A DNA stretch of 64,000 nt from JACDCA01 sp963810305 (GCA_963810305.1 CAWEMY010000005.1:62001-126000); one strand, 5' to 3'; shown: positions 50,289 through 59,949, counted from the stretch's first letter. Made by a program: numbers and translations. Notes: generated by a model not told the origin, from the letters alone.

Positions 50289-51847
50289 GAAGTACCACCC
50301 CGGAAGATGTGCTGCGGATCCTCCGCCGGCGAATCTGGCTGGTGCTGATCCCGTTGTCCGTCGTTTCGGCGGCGACCGCTGTCGCGACACGTCAGCTGCC
50401 CGACCGTTACCGGTCGGACACCCTCATTCTGGTTGTGCCCCAGCGCGTTCCCGAGGCGTACGTCAAGTCGACGGTGACCACGCGCATCGAAGACAGGCTG
50501 CACTCGATCTCGCAGCAGATTCTCAGCCGCACGCGGCTCGAGCGGGTCATCCAGGACTTCGACCTGTACGCGAAGGAACGCCGGGACGGAATCATGGAGG
50601 ACATCGTCGAGCAAATGCGCGATGACATCCGGGTGGACGTCGTCAAAGGCGATGCCTTCCGCGTCAGTTACATTGGCAACGAGCCGCGGACGGTCATGAA
50701 GGTGACCGCGCGCCTCGCTTCGTTGTTCATCGAAGAAAATCTCCGCGATCGTGAGGTGCTCGCTGAGGGAACGAATCAATTCCTCGAAGCGCAGCTCGGA
50801 GACGCGCGCCGGCGTCTGATGGATCAGGAGAGCAAGCTCGAGACGTACCGACGACAACACGCGGGCGAGTTGCCGTCGCAGCTCGAGTCGAACATGCAGC
50901 TGGTTCAGAACACACAGGTCCAGATCCAGTCAATCCTGGAGGCGATCAATCGCGATCAGGAACGACGGCTCATCCTCGAGCGGCAGCTTGCCGATATTCA
51001 GTCGGAAATTCAAGCCACTCGCGAAGCGCCCTCGCCGGCGCAGCTGGTGAACGGTGACGGCATGCCGACAAACGGCACCACGGCACAGCAGATCGCGCAT
51101 GCGCGTGCAACGCTGCAGGCGCTGGAACTTCGGTTCAAGCCCGACCATCCGGATCTTGGCATCTGGCGGCGTCGGCTGAGGGATCTCGAAAAGAAAGCAG
51201 AAAAGGAGGCGCTCGAGGCGCCAGTCTCCTCTCCTGCGTCAGCCGCGTCGGCCCCGGAAGCGGCACGTCAGCGTCGGTTGGCAGATCTGAAAGCCGAGCT
51301 CGAACAGCTGGACCGTCAGATCAAGTTCAAGCAGGGGGAGGAGCGGCAGTTACGTTCCGTAGCCGCAGGTGTTCAGGCGCGCATCAGCGTGGCGCCGACG
51401 CGGGAATCCGAGATGGCGGAGTTGACTCGGGACTACGCCACTCTTCAGACCATGTATGCGTCACTCCTTACCAAGAAGGAAGATTCGAAGATTGCAGCAA
51501 ATCTGGAGAGCAAACAGATCGGCGAACAGTTCAAACTTCTCGACCCGGCCAGGATCCCGGAAAAGCCATTCAGCCCGAACCGCCTGTTCATGAACATGGC
51601 TGGTCTGGGCGGCGGGCTTGCCATCGGGCTGTTGCTCGTCGGCCTGCTGGAGTACCGCGACGCGACCTTCAAAACTGACGAGGAAGTCTCGGCGATTCTG
51701 GGGTTACCCGTGCTGGCGGTCGTTCCGTCGATGCGTTCTGATCACGAACGCCGCCGGCATTTTCGTCGGCGCACCGTCCTGGGGATCGGTTTCGGTTCGA
51801 CCGTAACCGCCTGTCTCGGGCTGGTTGTCTACACGCTTCTCCGCTGA
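50275..51847 (+). CDS. Wzz/GNVR-type chain-length determinant protein, one frameshift
   Basis: About 523 aa. Cytosolic start MLPGKKYTPEDVLRILRRR, helix 1 (IWLVLIPLSVVSAATAVATR), a long periplasmic coiled coil (RDREVLAEGTNQFLEAQLGD ... LADLKAELEQLDRQIKFKQG) with a GNVR-like region (SEMAELTRDYATLQTMYASL, PARIPEKPFSPNR) and helix 2 (MAGLGGGLAIGLLLVGLLEY). An extra C at about 50296 (TAC-C-ACC) breaks the start: ATG 50275 and the body are in different frames. It controls polymer length with the BY-kinase encoded downstream. Confidence 0.88.
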
Positions 51848-51850
51848 GTC

Positions 51851-52855
51851 ATGTACGAACAGTTTTTCGGCCTCCGTGAACGACCCTTCGACCTGACGCC
51901 TAACCCGCGTTATCTGGTGATGACCGACGTGCATCGGGAGGCGCTGAGCAACCTGGAATACGGCATTGTCAGCCGGAAGGGCATCACGCTGCTCATTGGC
52001 GACGCGGGGTCGGGCAAGACAACGCTTCTTCGCGCCGCGATCGAGAAACAGGCGGCACGCGTCCACTGCATCTCTCTGAACAATCCGGCGCTGACACGCG
52101 GCGAATTCGTCGAGATGCTGGCAAAACGGTTTGCGCTGAGCACCGCCGCGAGAACATCGAAAACGACATTGTTGACGGAGCTCGAGGCCGTCCTCCTGGC
52201 ACGGCGCGATGCCGGTGAAACCACCGTGCTGTTCGTCGATGAGGCCCAGAGCTTGCCGCTCGACCTTCTGGAAGAGATTCGACTACTCGCCAACATCGAG
52301 ACCAACGAGGAGAAGCTGTTGCTGGTCATTCTCGCCGGCCAGCCGGAGCTTTCCGAACGCCTCAACGCGCCAACCCTGCGGCAGTTGAAGCAGCGCATCG
52401 CGCTGCGTTGCGAACTGCGTCCGCTGACGCTTCAAGAAACGGCGGCGTATCTCGCCGGGCGGATCAAGGCCGCCGGTGGGGTAGGTGCCCAGGTGTTCAC
52501 CAGGGAAGCGGTGACCAGGATCTTCGAGAGTGCCCATGGCATCCCTCGCACGATCAGCGTCATCGCCGACAACGCGTTGTTGAGCGCGTTCGCCCAAGGG
52601 CGCCGGCCGGTGAACAGCCACGTGGTTGGCGAGGTGTGTCGCGACTTCGACCTCGAGTCGGTCGAGACCGACGAACTGCAGGTCCCCAGTCCGCCCCCGG
52701 TGATCGCAGCGGCCGCCGGAAGTCGGCTGCTGGATCTTCGGCCTGCCACTCTTTCCGGGGCGCCTGAACCAGACGGCGCAAATGTCGGCGACCAACCCTC
52801 GAGCGGCTCTGGATGGCGGCGGTTCTTTTTCGACAAGAGGTCAGTACAGCGATGA
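51851..52855 (+). CDS. XrtA-locus AAA ATPase (ExeA-like)
   Basis: 334 aa. Begins MYEQFFGLRERPFDLTPNPR, the signature of ExeA/GspA-type and XrtA-associated ATPases. Walker A GDAGSGKTTLLRA, Walker B VLFVDEAQSLP, sensor region LLLVILAGQPELSERLNAP, RQLKQRIALRCELRPLTLQE and ahead of the end IPRTISVIADNALLSAFAQG. The C-terminal 60 residues are low-complexity. Soluble. The start lies 3 bases after the Wzz-like stop, and the stop overlaps the kinase start (ATGA). A support role in polysaccharide assembly is inferred from conserved context. Confidence 0.9.
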   Translation: MYEQFFGLRERPFDLTPNPRYLVMTDVHREALSNLEYGIVSRKGITLLIGDAGSGKTTLLRAAIEKQAARVHCISLNNPALTRGEFVEMLAKRFALSTAARTSKTTLLTELEAVLLARRDAGETTVLFVDEAQSLPLDLLEEIRLLANIETNEEKLLLVILAGQPELSERLNAPTLRQLKQRIALRCELRPLTLQETAAYLAGRIKAAGGVGAQVFTREAVTRIFESAHGIPRTISVIADNALLSAFAQGRRPVNSHVVGEVCRDFDLESVETDELQVPSPPPVIAAAAGSRLLDLRPATLSGAPEPDGANVGDQPSSGSGWRRFFFDKRSVQR

Positions 52856-53817
52856 GTCGTGTTGATGAAGCGATGAGGCGAGCCGCGCAACTCGCCGAGC
52901 CCAAGCCCTCCGAGGCCGGCGAGGTTGCGGTGCGAACAGTGGACGAGGTCGCCGATGTGCGGGATCTCGCGGGCGAGCCATATCCCATCGAGCTGCCAGA
53001 ACGCCGCTCGACGCGCAGCCGGCCGCAAAAGATCGGCTCCTTTGCGACAGTCATGTCCGAAGCGGTGCGCCCCGAACCGGTGCTGCCCGAGATCCCCGAG
53101 GCAGGATCGTTGTTCGAACGGATCGACGCTTCGCTGGCTGAAAAAGTCGTGGTCGATCGGGACATGGAGTCGACCTCGCGAGAGCAGTATCGCCGTCTCG
53201 CGGCCGCGTTGCATCATGCTCAGATCGAACACGGCGTGAAGGTGGTCATGGTTGCGAGTGCCGTGCCCGGTGAAGGCAAGACGCTCACGGCGTCCAATCT
53301 CGCGCTGACGCTCAGCGAATCGTACAAGCGCAATGTCCTTCTGATCGACGCCGACCTGCGCCGCCCGACCCTGCACACCATTTTCCGCATCGACAACTCG
53401 ACCGGGCTGAGCGAAGGGTTGCTCGAGGCTGCCGAACAGCGGCTCCCGGTTCGTCAGGTGTCGACCGGGCTCGGCGTCCTGCCGGCCGGCCGGCCGAGCT
53501 CCGATCCCATGGCGGGTTTGACGTCGGGCCGCATGCGTCTCCTCATCGATGAAGCGCGCGGCATCTTCGACTGGATCATCATCGACACCCCACCGGTGGC
53601 GCTGCTCCCCGATGCGAACCTCCTCGCCGCGATGGTCGACGGCACCGTGCTGGTGATAAGGGCGGGCTCGACGCCTTACCCGCTGATTCAGCGTGCGATC
53701 GAGTCGGTCGGGCGTAGTCGAATCCTCGGCACCGTTCTGAATCATGCCGAAACACTGACGCACGCGCACAGTTACGCCTACCACGACAGTTACCATCGTC
53801 CGCGTAGCGGCACATGA
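52852..53817 (+). CDS. BY-type tyrosine kinase (CpsD/XrtA-associated autokinase)
   Basis: 321 aa. Walker A SAVPGEGKTLTASNLALTLS, A-prime LLIDADLRRPTLHTIF, Walker B WIIIDTPPVALLPDANLLA. A short tyrosine-containing tail (HSYAYHDSYHRPRSGT) supplies autophosphorylation sites. The N-terminus (SRVDEAMRRAAQLAEPKPSE) is the extended segment of the XrtA-locus subtype. It needs the separate Wzz-like protein for activation. ATG 52852 overlaps the ATPase stop. Confidence 0.9.
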   Translation: MSRVDEAMRRAAQLAEPKPSEAGEVAVRTVDEVADVRDLAGEPYPIELPERRSTRSRPQKIGSFATVMSEAVRPEPVLPEIPEAGSLFERIDASLAEKVVVDRDMESTSREQYRRLAAALHHAQIEHGVKVVMVASAVPGEGKTLTASNLALTLSESYKRNVLLIDADLRRPTLHTIFRIDNSTGLSEGLLEAAEQRLPVRQVSTGLGVLPAGRPSSDPMAGLTSGRMRLLIDEARGIFDWIIIDTPPVALLPDANLLAAMVDGTVLVIRAGSTPYPLIQRAIESVGRSRILGTVLNHAETLTHAHSYAYHDSYHRPRSGT

Positions 53818-55211
53818 TCAGACTCCTGATGCACCGCCTCACCGGGCGATCGCTGACGCTCGTCTTGTTCGAGACGATGCTCATCGTCTCGGCCGTCGGG
53901 GTCGCGGCATACGTGCGGTTTGGCGACTGGGCCTGGCAGATCATGGCGGATGAACAGGGTTGGCCGAAGACGCTCCTGATCGCCGCGGTCTGCCAGGTGT
54001 GCCTCTATTACGCTGATCTGTACGATCTGCGCCTGGTTTCAGATCGCCGCGAGCTGTTCATTCGAATCGTGCAGGCGCTTGCGTCTGCGTCGTTCATCCT
54101 CGCCTTCATCTACTTCTGGTTCCCGGCGCTGATCATGGGGCGCGGCGTGTTCATGATCTCCGCATTCCTGGTCATCACGCTGGTGATCGCCTGGCGTGTC
54201 GCCTTCGAATGGGTCAACTGGCAGGTCGGGCCTCGTGAGCGCCTGCTGCTGGTGGGTACGAACCCGGCGGCGGTGGCGCTCGCCCGCGAGATCTTCGACC
54301 GGCGCCGGGAGTTGGGGGTCGAGATCGTCGGATTCGTCGACGCGGACCCGGCGATGGTTGGCGCCCCGATTCTCAACCCGGGCGTGATCGGTACGATCGA
54401 GGACATTCCTTCCATCGTCCGCGCCCGCGGAGTCGATCGGGTTGTGGTGAGTCTGGTGGACGCTCGTGGCAAGCTGCCGATGGACAAGCTCCTCGAGATG
54501 AAGCTCGACGGCGTCTCTTTTGCGCACCTCTCTTCCGTGTACGAGGATTACACCGGGAAGATCGCGGTCGAGAACTTGCGTCCGAGCTGGCTGATTTTCT
54601 CCTCCGGCTTCAAGAAGGGACGTTTGACCGCTGCTCTGAAACGCGCCATGGATGTCGGCATTGCGTTGTGCGGTCTGATCGTCCTGGCGCCGGTCATGCT
54701 GCTGGTCGCCTGCGCCATCCGCCTGTCGTCACCGGGAGCGGTGATGTACCGCCAGCGGCGCGTGGGGCAGCACGGCCGGCTGTTTACGATTCACAAGTTC
54801 CGGTCGATGCAGCAGGACGCCGAGGCGGCCACCGGACCAGTATGGGCCGCAGCAGTCGGCGATCACCGGGTGACGTTGGTGGGGCGTTTCCTGCGCCGCA
54901 CACGCCTCGACGAACTCCCGCAGCTCTGGAACATCCTGGTCGGAGAGATGAGCCTCGTCGGGCCGCGGCCGGAACGCCCGGAGTTCGTATCCGAGCTGAC
55001 GCGGCAGATCCCGTACTATTCGCAACGCCATGTGGTCCGGCCGGGTTTGAGTGGCTGGGCGCAGGTCCGGTATACCTACGGGGCGAGCACCGAGGACGCG
55101 CTGCAGAAGCTCCAGTACGACCTGTTCTACGTCAAGAACCTGTCGATTGCCCTCGACCTCTACATCATCGTTGAGACTCTCAAGACGGTCATTCTCCGGA
55201 AAGGCGCGTAA
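53814..55211 (+). CDS. Undecaprenyl-phosphate glycosylphosphotransferase
   Basis: 465 aa. Four to five N-terminal helices (TLVLFETMLIVSAVGVAAYV, LASASFILAFIYFWFPALIM, VFMISAFLVITLVIAWRVAF), a Rossmann-like CoA-binding region (LLLVGTNPAAVALAREIFDR), one helix (MDVGIALCGLIVLAPVMLLV), then the sugar-transferase domain (GAVMYRQRRVGQHGRLFTIH, KFRSMQQDAE, RRTRLDELPQLWNILVGEMS, LVGPRPERPEFV, VRPGLSGWAQVRYTYGAS). It starts repeat-unit assembly by moving a sugar-1-phosphate to undecaprenyl phosphate. Overlaps the kinase gene (ATGA). Confidence 0.93.
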   Translation: MIRLLMHRLTGRSLTLVLFETMLIVSAVGVAAYVRFGDWAWQIMADEQGWPKTLLIAAVCQVCLYYADLYDLRLVSDRRELFIRIVQALASASFILAFIYFWFPALIMGRGVFMISAFLVITLVIAWRVAFEWVNWQVGPRERLLLVGTNPAAVALAREIFDRRRELGVEIVGFVDADPAMVGAPILNPGVIGTIEDIPSIVRARGVDRVVVSLVDARGKLPMDKLLEMKLDGVSFAHLSSVYEDYTGKIAVENLRPSWLIFSSGFKKGRLTAALKRAMDVGIALCGLIVLAPVMLLVACAIRLSSPGAVMYRQRRVGQHGRLFTIHKFRSMQQDAEAATGPVWAAAVGDHRVTLVGRFLRRTRLDELPQLWNILVGEMSLVGPRPERPEFVSELTRQIPYYSQRHVVRPGLSGWAQVRYTYGASTEDALQKLQYDLFYVKNLSIALDLYIIVETLKTVILRKGA

Positions 55212-55213
55212 GC

Positions 55214-56131
55214 GTGCGCTCGGCCGGCGGATGTACCGAAGCGCGGATTGTCAACGCGATGAGCATCGACGTGGAGGATTACTTCCACGTCAGCGTGTTC
55301 GACGGCATTGTGCCGAGGCATCACTGGGAGCGGATGGAGAGCCGAGTCGTGGCAAATACGACGCGGATCCTCGACATCTTCGCCGAGTCAGGGATCCGGA
55401 GCACGTTCTTCATCCTCGGCTGGGTCGCGGAGCGTCACCCCGATCTCGTGAAGGCGATCGCGAGCCGCGGCCATGAGCTGGCGTCGCACGGCTATGCGCA
55501 TCGCCTGGTCTACGACCAGACACCGGCGGCCTTCCGGGAGGACGTCCGCCGCGCGAAGCGGGTGCTCGAGGATGCTTCCGGAGAACCCGTGCGAGGTTAC
55601 CGGGCACCGAGTTACTCCATCACCCCTCGATCTCTATGGGCGCTCGACGTCCTGATCGAGGAAGGATACGAATACGACGCCAGCATCTTTCCCATTCGTC
55701 ACGATCGCTACGGGATACCGGTGTCCGCGCGACATCCGTACACAATCAAACGGAAGGCGGGTACGCTGATCGAGGTACCCGGGTCGGCGACACGGGTGGG
55801 GCCGCTGAATCTGCCGGTTGCCGGGGGCGGATATTTTCGCCTCCTGCCCTACTGGTGGACCCGCTGGGGTATCCAGCGCGTCAACCAGCGCGAGCGGCGG
55901 CCGGCGGTGTTCTATCTTCACCCGTGGGAGATAGACGCCCACCAGCCGCGGTTGCGTGCGGGGCGTCTCGGCATGTTTCGACACTACCGCAATCTCGAAA
56001 AGACGGAGCAACGGCTGCGTCAACTGCTTCAGGATTTCGAGTTCGACGCGCTGGACACCCTCGTGGCCGAGGTGCGCCGCGGCATTCCTGCCCACGATAA
56101 TCTCGCCTATCCGCTGCCGTACTCGTGGTAG
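55214..56131 (+). CDS. XrtA-type polysaccharide deacetylase (NodB domain, DUF3473)
   Basis: 305 aa. NodB-like start AMSIDVEDYFHVSVFDGIVP, with RSTFFILGWVAERHPDLVKA and the metal-binding HELASHGYAH, RGYRAPSYSITPRSLWALDV, and the DUF3473 tail (YLHPWEIDAHQPRL). It removes acetyl groups from the exported or lipid-linked polysaccharide. No clear signal peptide, cytosolic or membrane-associated. GTG 55214 lies 2 bases after the transferase stop, so same operon. Confidence 0.92.
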   Translation: MRSAGGCTEARIVNAMSIDVEDYFHVSVFDGIVPRHHWERMESRVVANTTRILDIFAESGIRSTFFILGWVAERHPDLVKAIASRGHELASHGYAHRLVYDQTPAAFREDVRRAKRVLEDASGEPVRGYRAPSYSITPRSLWALDVLIEEGYEYDASIFPIRHDRYGIPVSARHPYTIKRKAGTLIEVPGSATRVGPLNLPVAGGGYFRLLPYWWTRWGIQRVNQRERRPAVFYLHPWEIDAHQPRLRAGRLGMFRHYRNLEKTEQRLRQLLQDFEFDALDTLVAEVRRGIPAHDNLAYPLPYSW

Positions 56132-56160
56132 CACAGGCCATCGAGCGGCGCGACAGAACC

Positions 56161-56189
56161 TTGACGGCAGCACGTTGTAGCGATCAAAT
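56161..56189 (+). promoter_or_regulatory. Sigma-70-type promoter before the membrane glycosyltransferase gene
   Basis: TTGACG (56161-56166), 17-base spacer, TCAAAT (56184-56189), 79 bases before the GTG start of the next gene. Moderate match, suggests a second transcription unit in the locus. Confidence 0.4.
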
Positions 56190-56218
56190 CCAGCCGCTCA
56201 TCGTCCGGCGGGCTACCC

Positions 56219-56246
56219 CGGCGGATCGTAAGAACTTGATCCGCCG
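56219..56246. other. Perfect 9-bp hairpin in the 5' leader
   Basis: CGGCGGATC (56219-56227), 10-base loop, GATCCGCCG (56238-56246). Strong stem without a T run, 21 bases before the GTG start at 56268. It could be an attenuator, an operator or an mRNA leader hairpin. Confidence 0.4.
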
Positions 56247-56267
56247 CGGCTAACTCTCAGCACCATC

Positions 56268-57995
56268 GTGAGCCGAAGAACATATCTCAGTCTCATTCTC
56301 ATCGCCGCTGTGCTCGGGTTCATGATCCGAGCGACATTTGCGACCGGGCCATTCTGGCACCGCCCGTATTCGACGCACGATTCAGACGAGCAGTTCATGC
56401 TGTTCGAGTCGCTGGCGCTGTGGGAGGGCATTTCCCCGGAGTCGATTGGCTGGCCCGGGTCCACAACGCGATTGGTTCTCAGCGTCGTCTATGCCGGTCT
56501 CTTCGTCGTGGAGTCGGGGTTCAATCTCCCTGCGAACCCAGGTCAGCTCTTCGAGGCCATCGGTCACTGGATTGCCACGAAGGGGGATGACCCGCTGACT
56601 CTGTACGTTGTCGCGCGCTGGGTTTCGGTGGTGATCGGCACTCTTCAGATACTGGTTGCGGCCTGGGCAGTAGGTCGCGGCGCCGGACCGTTAGCGTCCG
56701 TTATCGCGGCCCTGATGTGCGCTACTTCTCCGATCGCGATCAATTACAGCCAACTCGTTCTGGCCGACATGACTGCCCTGACATTTACGTTCGTGCTCAT
56801 GGGCATACTCGCGGGCGGCAAATCGCCGACGCCTCTGACGCCGGTAGCCATGGGTGCCTGCCTGGGGTTGGCAGTCGCGTCCAAACACCATTACGCCATC
56901 TGGGCGGTAGCGATCGTCGTTTTCTGGGCGTTGCGACTGCGCGAGATTCGTCCTGAAGGTGTACTGAAATCACTAACGATCGCGGCGATCGCCGCGCTCA
57001 CGGTGTACGCCGCCCTTGCGCCTTGGGCATCGATAAATCCCGTTCTGGCAGCAAAGGAATTCGTCGGAACGGTGGTCGTGAAGGTCACCGGGAGCCATGG
57101 TCCGGTAGCTATACGCGGCCCAATGAACGTCCTGTATCCCATGTGGACGTGGGGACTGTGGGTCATGGTGGCGCCACTGCTGGCACTCTGGACGCTCAGA
57201 TCGCGCGAACATCTGCGAGCGCACGCCCCTGGCCTGGCAGTGGCGGCGCTTTCTATCCTGTTGTTGTTCACGTCAGGCCGTGTTTTCAGCCGCTACGGGT
57301 TGTTGTTTTTTCCTGTGGCGATATGGCTGGGGGCTGAGGCGACTGCGACTGCGATTGCGCTGAGCCGCGGACGCCAGCGGGCACGTTTCGCAGCCGTCCT
57401 GATCCTCCTGATAACCGTTCCCGTCACGATCGTCCAGGTAATCAAGGAGCAATCATTTCTCGGCGCCTTGTCGTCGTATGCGCTGGCCCATGACTGGGTA
57501 AACGCCAATGTGCCATGGGGGGCGCGCATCGCCATATTCTCGGAAGACCCGCAACGCTATAAGAGAACCAGAGAACAACTCGAGGATATCCTGAGGAAGG
57601 TGGACACGCCCGCGGCGTACGCCGAGAAGATGGCGACCAACGGGTTGACCGCCTCCTCCGCGGCGATGCCGATGCGCACGGCCGTGCTGAACGACGAAAT
57701 GTCGGCTGCCTTCTGGGCTCTGAGGGAGCTCGGTATCAGACGACCCGGTGAAGGATACGTTCTGAAACGGTACCACGACGACGCCAAGTACGATGGGCTG
57801 CGAACGCGCGACGCACTGAGCCAGTTCCGCACGGGTCAACTGGATGTTCTAGTCTTGAACCGTGTCGAAACGTCCCTGCCTTCGCCCGTCATCGTGTTTC
57901 CGGGCCAGCCCGGCGAACCGCTCTACGTCCATGTGCAGCCAGGGCTGCTCACCGCTATGGCGCGTAGTCGTGCCGGCGCGTCCGTTACGCAATGA
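56268..57995 (+). CDS. Polytopic membrane glycosyltransferase (GT39/PMT_2-like)
   Basis: 575 aa with about ten to twelve hydrophobic helices (LSLILIAAVLGFMIRATF, VLSVVYAGLFVVESGF, VVIGTLQILVAAWAVG, PVAMGACLGLAVASKHHYAI, LTIAAIAALTVYAALAPWAS, GLAVAALSILLLFTSG) and an acidic loop after helix 1 (YSTHDSDEQFMLFESLALWE) where PMT_2 enzymes carry the catalytic Asp/Glu. The last 150 residues are soluble. It likely moves a sugar from a polyprenyl-phosphate donor. GTG 56268 is the apparent start. It ends 11 bases inside the convergent methyltransferase gene. Confidence 0.8.
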   Translation: MSRRTYLSLILIAAVLGFMIRATFATGPFWHRPYSTHDSDEQFMLFESLALWEGISPESIGWPGSTTRLVLSVVYAGLFVVESGFNLPANPGQLFEAIGHWIATKGDDPLTLYVVARWVSVVIGTLQILVAAWAVGRGAGPLASVIAALMCATSPIAINYSQLVLADMTALTFTFVLMGILAGGKSPTPLTPVAMGACLGLAVASKHHYAIWAVAIVVFWALRLREIRPEGVLKSLTIAAIAALTVYAALAPWASINPVLAAKEFVGTVVVKVTGSHGPVAIRGPMNVLYPMWTWGLWVMVAPLLALWTLRSREHLRAHAPGLAVAALSILLLFTSGRVFSRYGLLFFPVAIWLGAEATATAIALSRGRQRARFAAVLILLITVPVTIVQVIKEQSFLGALSSYALAHDWVNANVPWGARIAIFSEDPQRYKRTREQLEDILRKVDTPAAYAEKMATNGLTASSAAMPMRTAVLNDEMSAAFWALRELGIRRPGEGYVLKRYHDDAKYDGLRTRDALSQFRTGQLDVLVLNRVETSLPSPVIVFPGQPGEPLYVHVQPGLLTAMARSRAGASVTQ

Positions 57996-58830
57996 CTTCA
58001 TTCCCAGACAGACCAGCGGATTCCGACGCCTGCCGTCTAGCGACCATCATCAGAGATGTCCCCCCCAGGACCTGAGGAACTGGCTCTAAACGCGATAACG
58101 TCCGGAGCAGAGCATTGGTGACGGACGAACCAGAATGGAACCCGGTTCGAACAGTCCGTTCATTTGGTGTTTTACCCAGGACCAGCTTCCTGACGACAAG
58201 CAGGGGCAGAAGCGGCAGGCCCCAGTAGGTCATCGAGTCGACAACAAGACCGTTTCGCTCCGCGACTGCCCGCAGCTGCCGCAGGTCATAGCGGCGCACG
58301 TGCCCCACCCGGCGGTCGTACGCCGAGTACAGTCCCTGGAGGGCGGGCACATTGACGATCAGATGCCCCCCCGGTTTGAGGTGATGTACCGCGGAGGCGA
58401 CGAAGGCATGATCGTCATCGATGTGTTCGATGACATCGAACATGATCAGGATGTCGAATGCTTGTCGCAGTTCGACAGCTCTGGCGTGGATGTCGTAGCA
58501 ATATAGACGACTGGCGCGGGAGACATTCTTCTCGAGCGCTGCAACATTCAGGTCGTAGCCGTGCACGGCTGCCTGGAATGCGTCCTCACACTGGCGCTGC
58601 ACGATCCCGTGACCACATCCGAACTCCCCGACCTTCGCGTCCCCCGTAAAAAGGTGGCCGGCAAGACGTTTGAATACTTCGAAGCGTCTTTCGATCCAAA
58701 AATGTTTCAGGCTCGCCAGGTCGAACCATTCGTCCGCCATCTGCACGGCGGCCGGCGGCGACAGGTACTCTATACGCTCACGGTTCACCTGGCCGTCCCC
58801 AGTCCGATCCGCCCATTCACAACACTCCAC
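57985..58830 (-). CDS. Class I SAM methyltransferase
   Basis: 281 aa. Motif I VGEFGCGHGIVQRQCEDAF, strand 2 AAVHGYDLNVAALEKNVSRA, motif II FDILIMFDVIEHIDDDHAFV and post-motif HHLKPGGHLIVNVPALQGLY with YDRRVGHVRRYDLRQLRAVA. This subgroup often methylates sugars or quinones, and sits here in a glycan locus. A hydrophobic patch (LPLLPLLVVRKLVLGK) may be membrane-associating. The start is uncertain: GTG 58830 or GTG 58788. Twelve bases downstream of the GT2 stop, same operon. Convergent overlap with the upstream plus-strand gene. Confidence 0.85.
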   Translation of the reverse strand: MECCEWADRTGDGQVNRERIEYLSPPAAVQMADEWFDLASLKHFWIERRFEVFKRLAGHLFTGDAKVGEFGCGHGIVQRQCEDAFQAAVHGYDLNVAALEKNVSRASRLYCYDIHARAVELRQAFDILIMFDVIEHIDDDHAFVASAVHHLKPGGHLIVNVPALQGLYSAYDRRVGHVRRYDLRQLRAVAERNGLVVDSMTYWGLPLLPLLVVRKLVLGKTPNERTVRTGFHSGSSVTNALLRTLSRLEPVPQVLGGTSLMMVARRQASESAGLSGNEVIA

Positions 58831-58842
58831 AGCCCACCGCGG

Positions 58843-59949
58843 TCAAAGCCGGCTGCCTGCACCAAGCTCAATGTTGGACGGTCCGCTCTGGACCTGCCCT
58901 GATCGATCCTCATTTATGCTCTCAGCCGCCACACCGAGCGAGGCTTTGATGACCCAGCGGGGACGCCGCTTCACTTCGTTGTAAACGCGCCCCAGGTACT
59001 CTCCGATCATTCCGAGGAGCAGGAGTTGCACGCCGCTGAATGCGAGCAACCCGAGAGCGATGGCCGTCCAACCCGGCAGCTGCTCGGCTGTGCGTCCCAT
59101 CACTTCGAAATTCAAGAGCCGCCACGACAGCAGAAAGAGACCGGTCATGATGCAGAACGTGACGGTGAGCAGGCCGAGATATGTTGCCAGGCGCAAGGGC
59201 ATTACCGAGAATGCGAAAACGCCGTCGGCCGCGAGGCGCACAAGCTTTCGGAAGGTGTATTTGGTCTGTCCGGCCGCTCGTGCCGGCCGATCGTAGACGA
59301 GCCCCACTTGCCGAAACCCGACCCAGGCCCGCATGCCCCGGAGGAACACGTTTCGCTCGGGCATCGCGCGCAGCGTCTCAGCCACTGGCCGTCGCATGAC
59401 GCAAAAGTCGCCAGCATCCACGGGAACCTCAATATCCGCGGCGAACTTCATGAATCGGTAAAACGCTGCATAGGAGGTCCGCTTGAACCAGTTCTCTTTG
59501 CGCTTCCGCCGAACGGCATAGACTACGTCATTGCCGTCGCGCAGGAGTTCCAGACACCGTCCTAACAACTCCGGCGGGTCCTGCAGGTCGGCGTCCATGA
59601 TGGCGACCACATCTCCGGTGGCATGCTGCAACCCCACGTAGACCGCAGCCTGGTGGCCAAAGTTACGAGAGAGGCTGATGCACTTGAACCGCGGTTCCAG
59701 CAGGTGCGCTTCAGCCAACAGTTGAAACGTGCGGTCGGTGGACCCATCGTCGACGAGAATTACCTCCCAGGACACGCCCAGGGTTCGCAGTGCTTCCCCC
59801 AGGCGGTGGCACAGAGTCGGGATGACATCGGCTTCGTTGAAACAGGGAATGACGACACTGACCCGAGTCTTGATCCGCTCGGAGTCCGGCCAGTTCAGCG
59901 GCTCCGCTGAATCGCTGGTAGAGGGGCGAAGTTCGTTAGAACGTTGCAT
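58843..59949 (-). CDS. Family 2 glycosyltransferase with two C-terminal membrane helices (DPM1-like)
   Basis: 368 aa. GT2 core VSVVIPCFNEADVIPTLCHR, ILVDDGSTDRTFQLLAEAHL, SRNFGHQAAVYVGLQHATGD and catalytic DADLQDPPELLGRC, then GDFCVMRRPVAETLRAMPER. Two helices follow (LRLATYLGLLTVTFCIMTGL; GWTAIALGLLAFSGVQLLLL), then GMIGEYLGRVYNEVKRRPRW. This layout transfers a sugar to polyprenyl phosphate, giving the donor that PMT_2-type enzymes such as 56268-57995 need. ATG 59949 is preferred, GTG 59985 is possible. First gene of the short minus-strand operon. Confidence 0.9.
   Translation of the reverse strand: MQRSNELRPSTSDSAEPLNWPDSERIKTRVSVVIPCFNEADVIPTLCHRLGEALRTLGVSWEVILVDDGSTDRTFQLLAEAHLLEPRFKCISLSRNFGHQAAVYVGLQHATGDVVAIMDADLQDPPELLGRCLELLRDGNDVVYAVRRKRKENWFKRTSYAAFYRFMKFAADIEVPVDAGDFCVMRRPVAETLRAMPERNVFLRGMRAWVGFRQVGLVYDRPARAAGQTKYTFRKLVRLAADGVFAFSVMPLRLATYLGLLTVTFCIMTGLFLLSWRLLNFEVMGRTAEQLPGWTAIALGLLAFSGVQLLLLGMIGEYLGRVYNEVKRRPRWVIKASLGVAAESINEDRSGQVQSGPSNIELGAGSRL

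Noticed and set aside
51704..53796. Long minus-strand frames over the ATPase and kinase genes
   Set aside because: Shadows of the plus-strand operon, with Arg/Gly/Asp-rich composition and no motifs.
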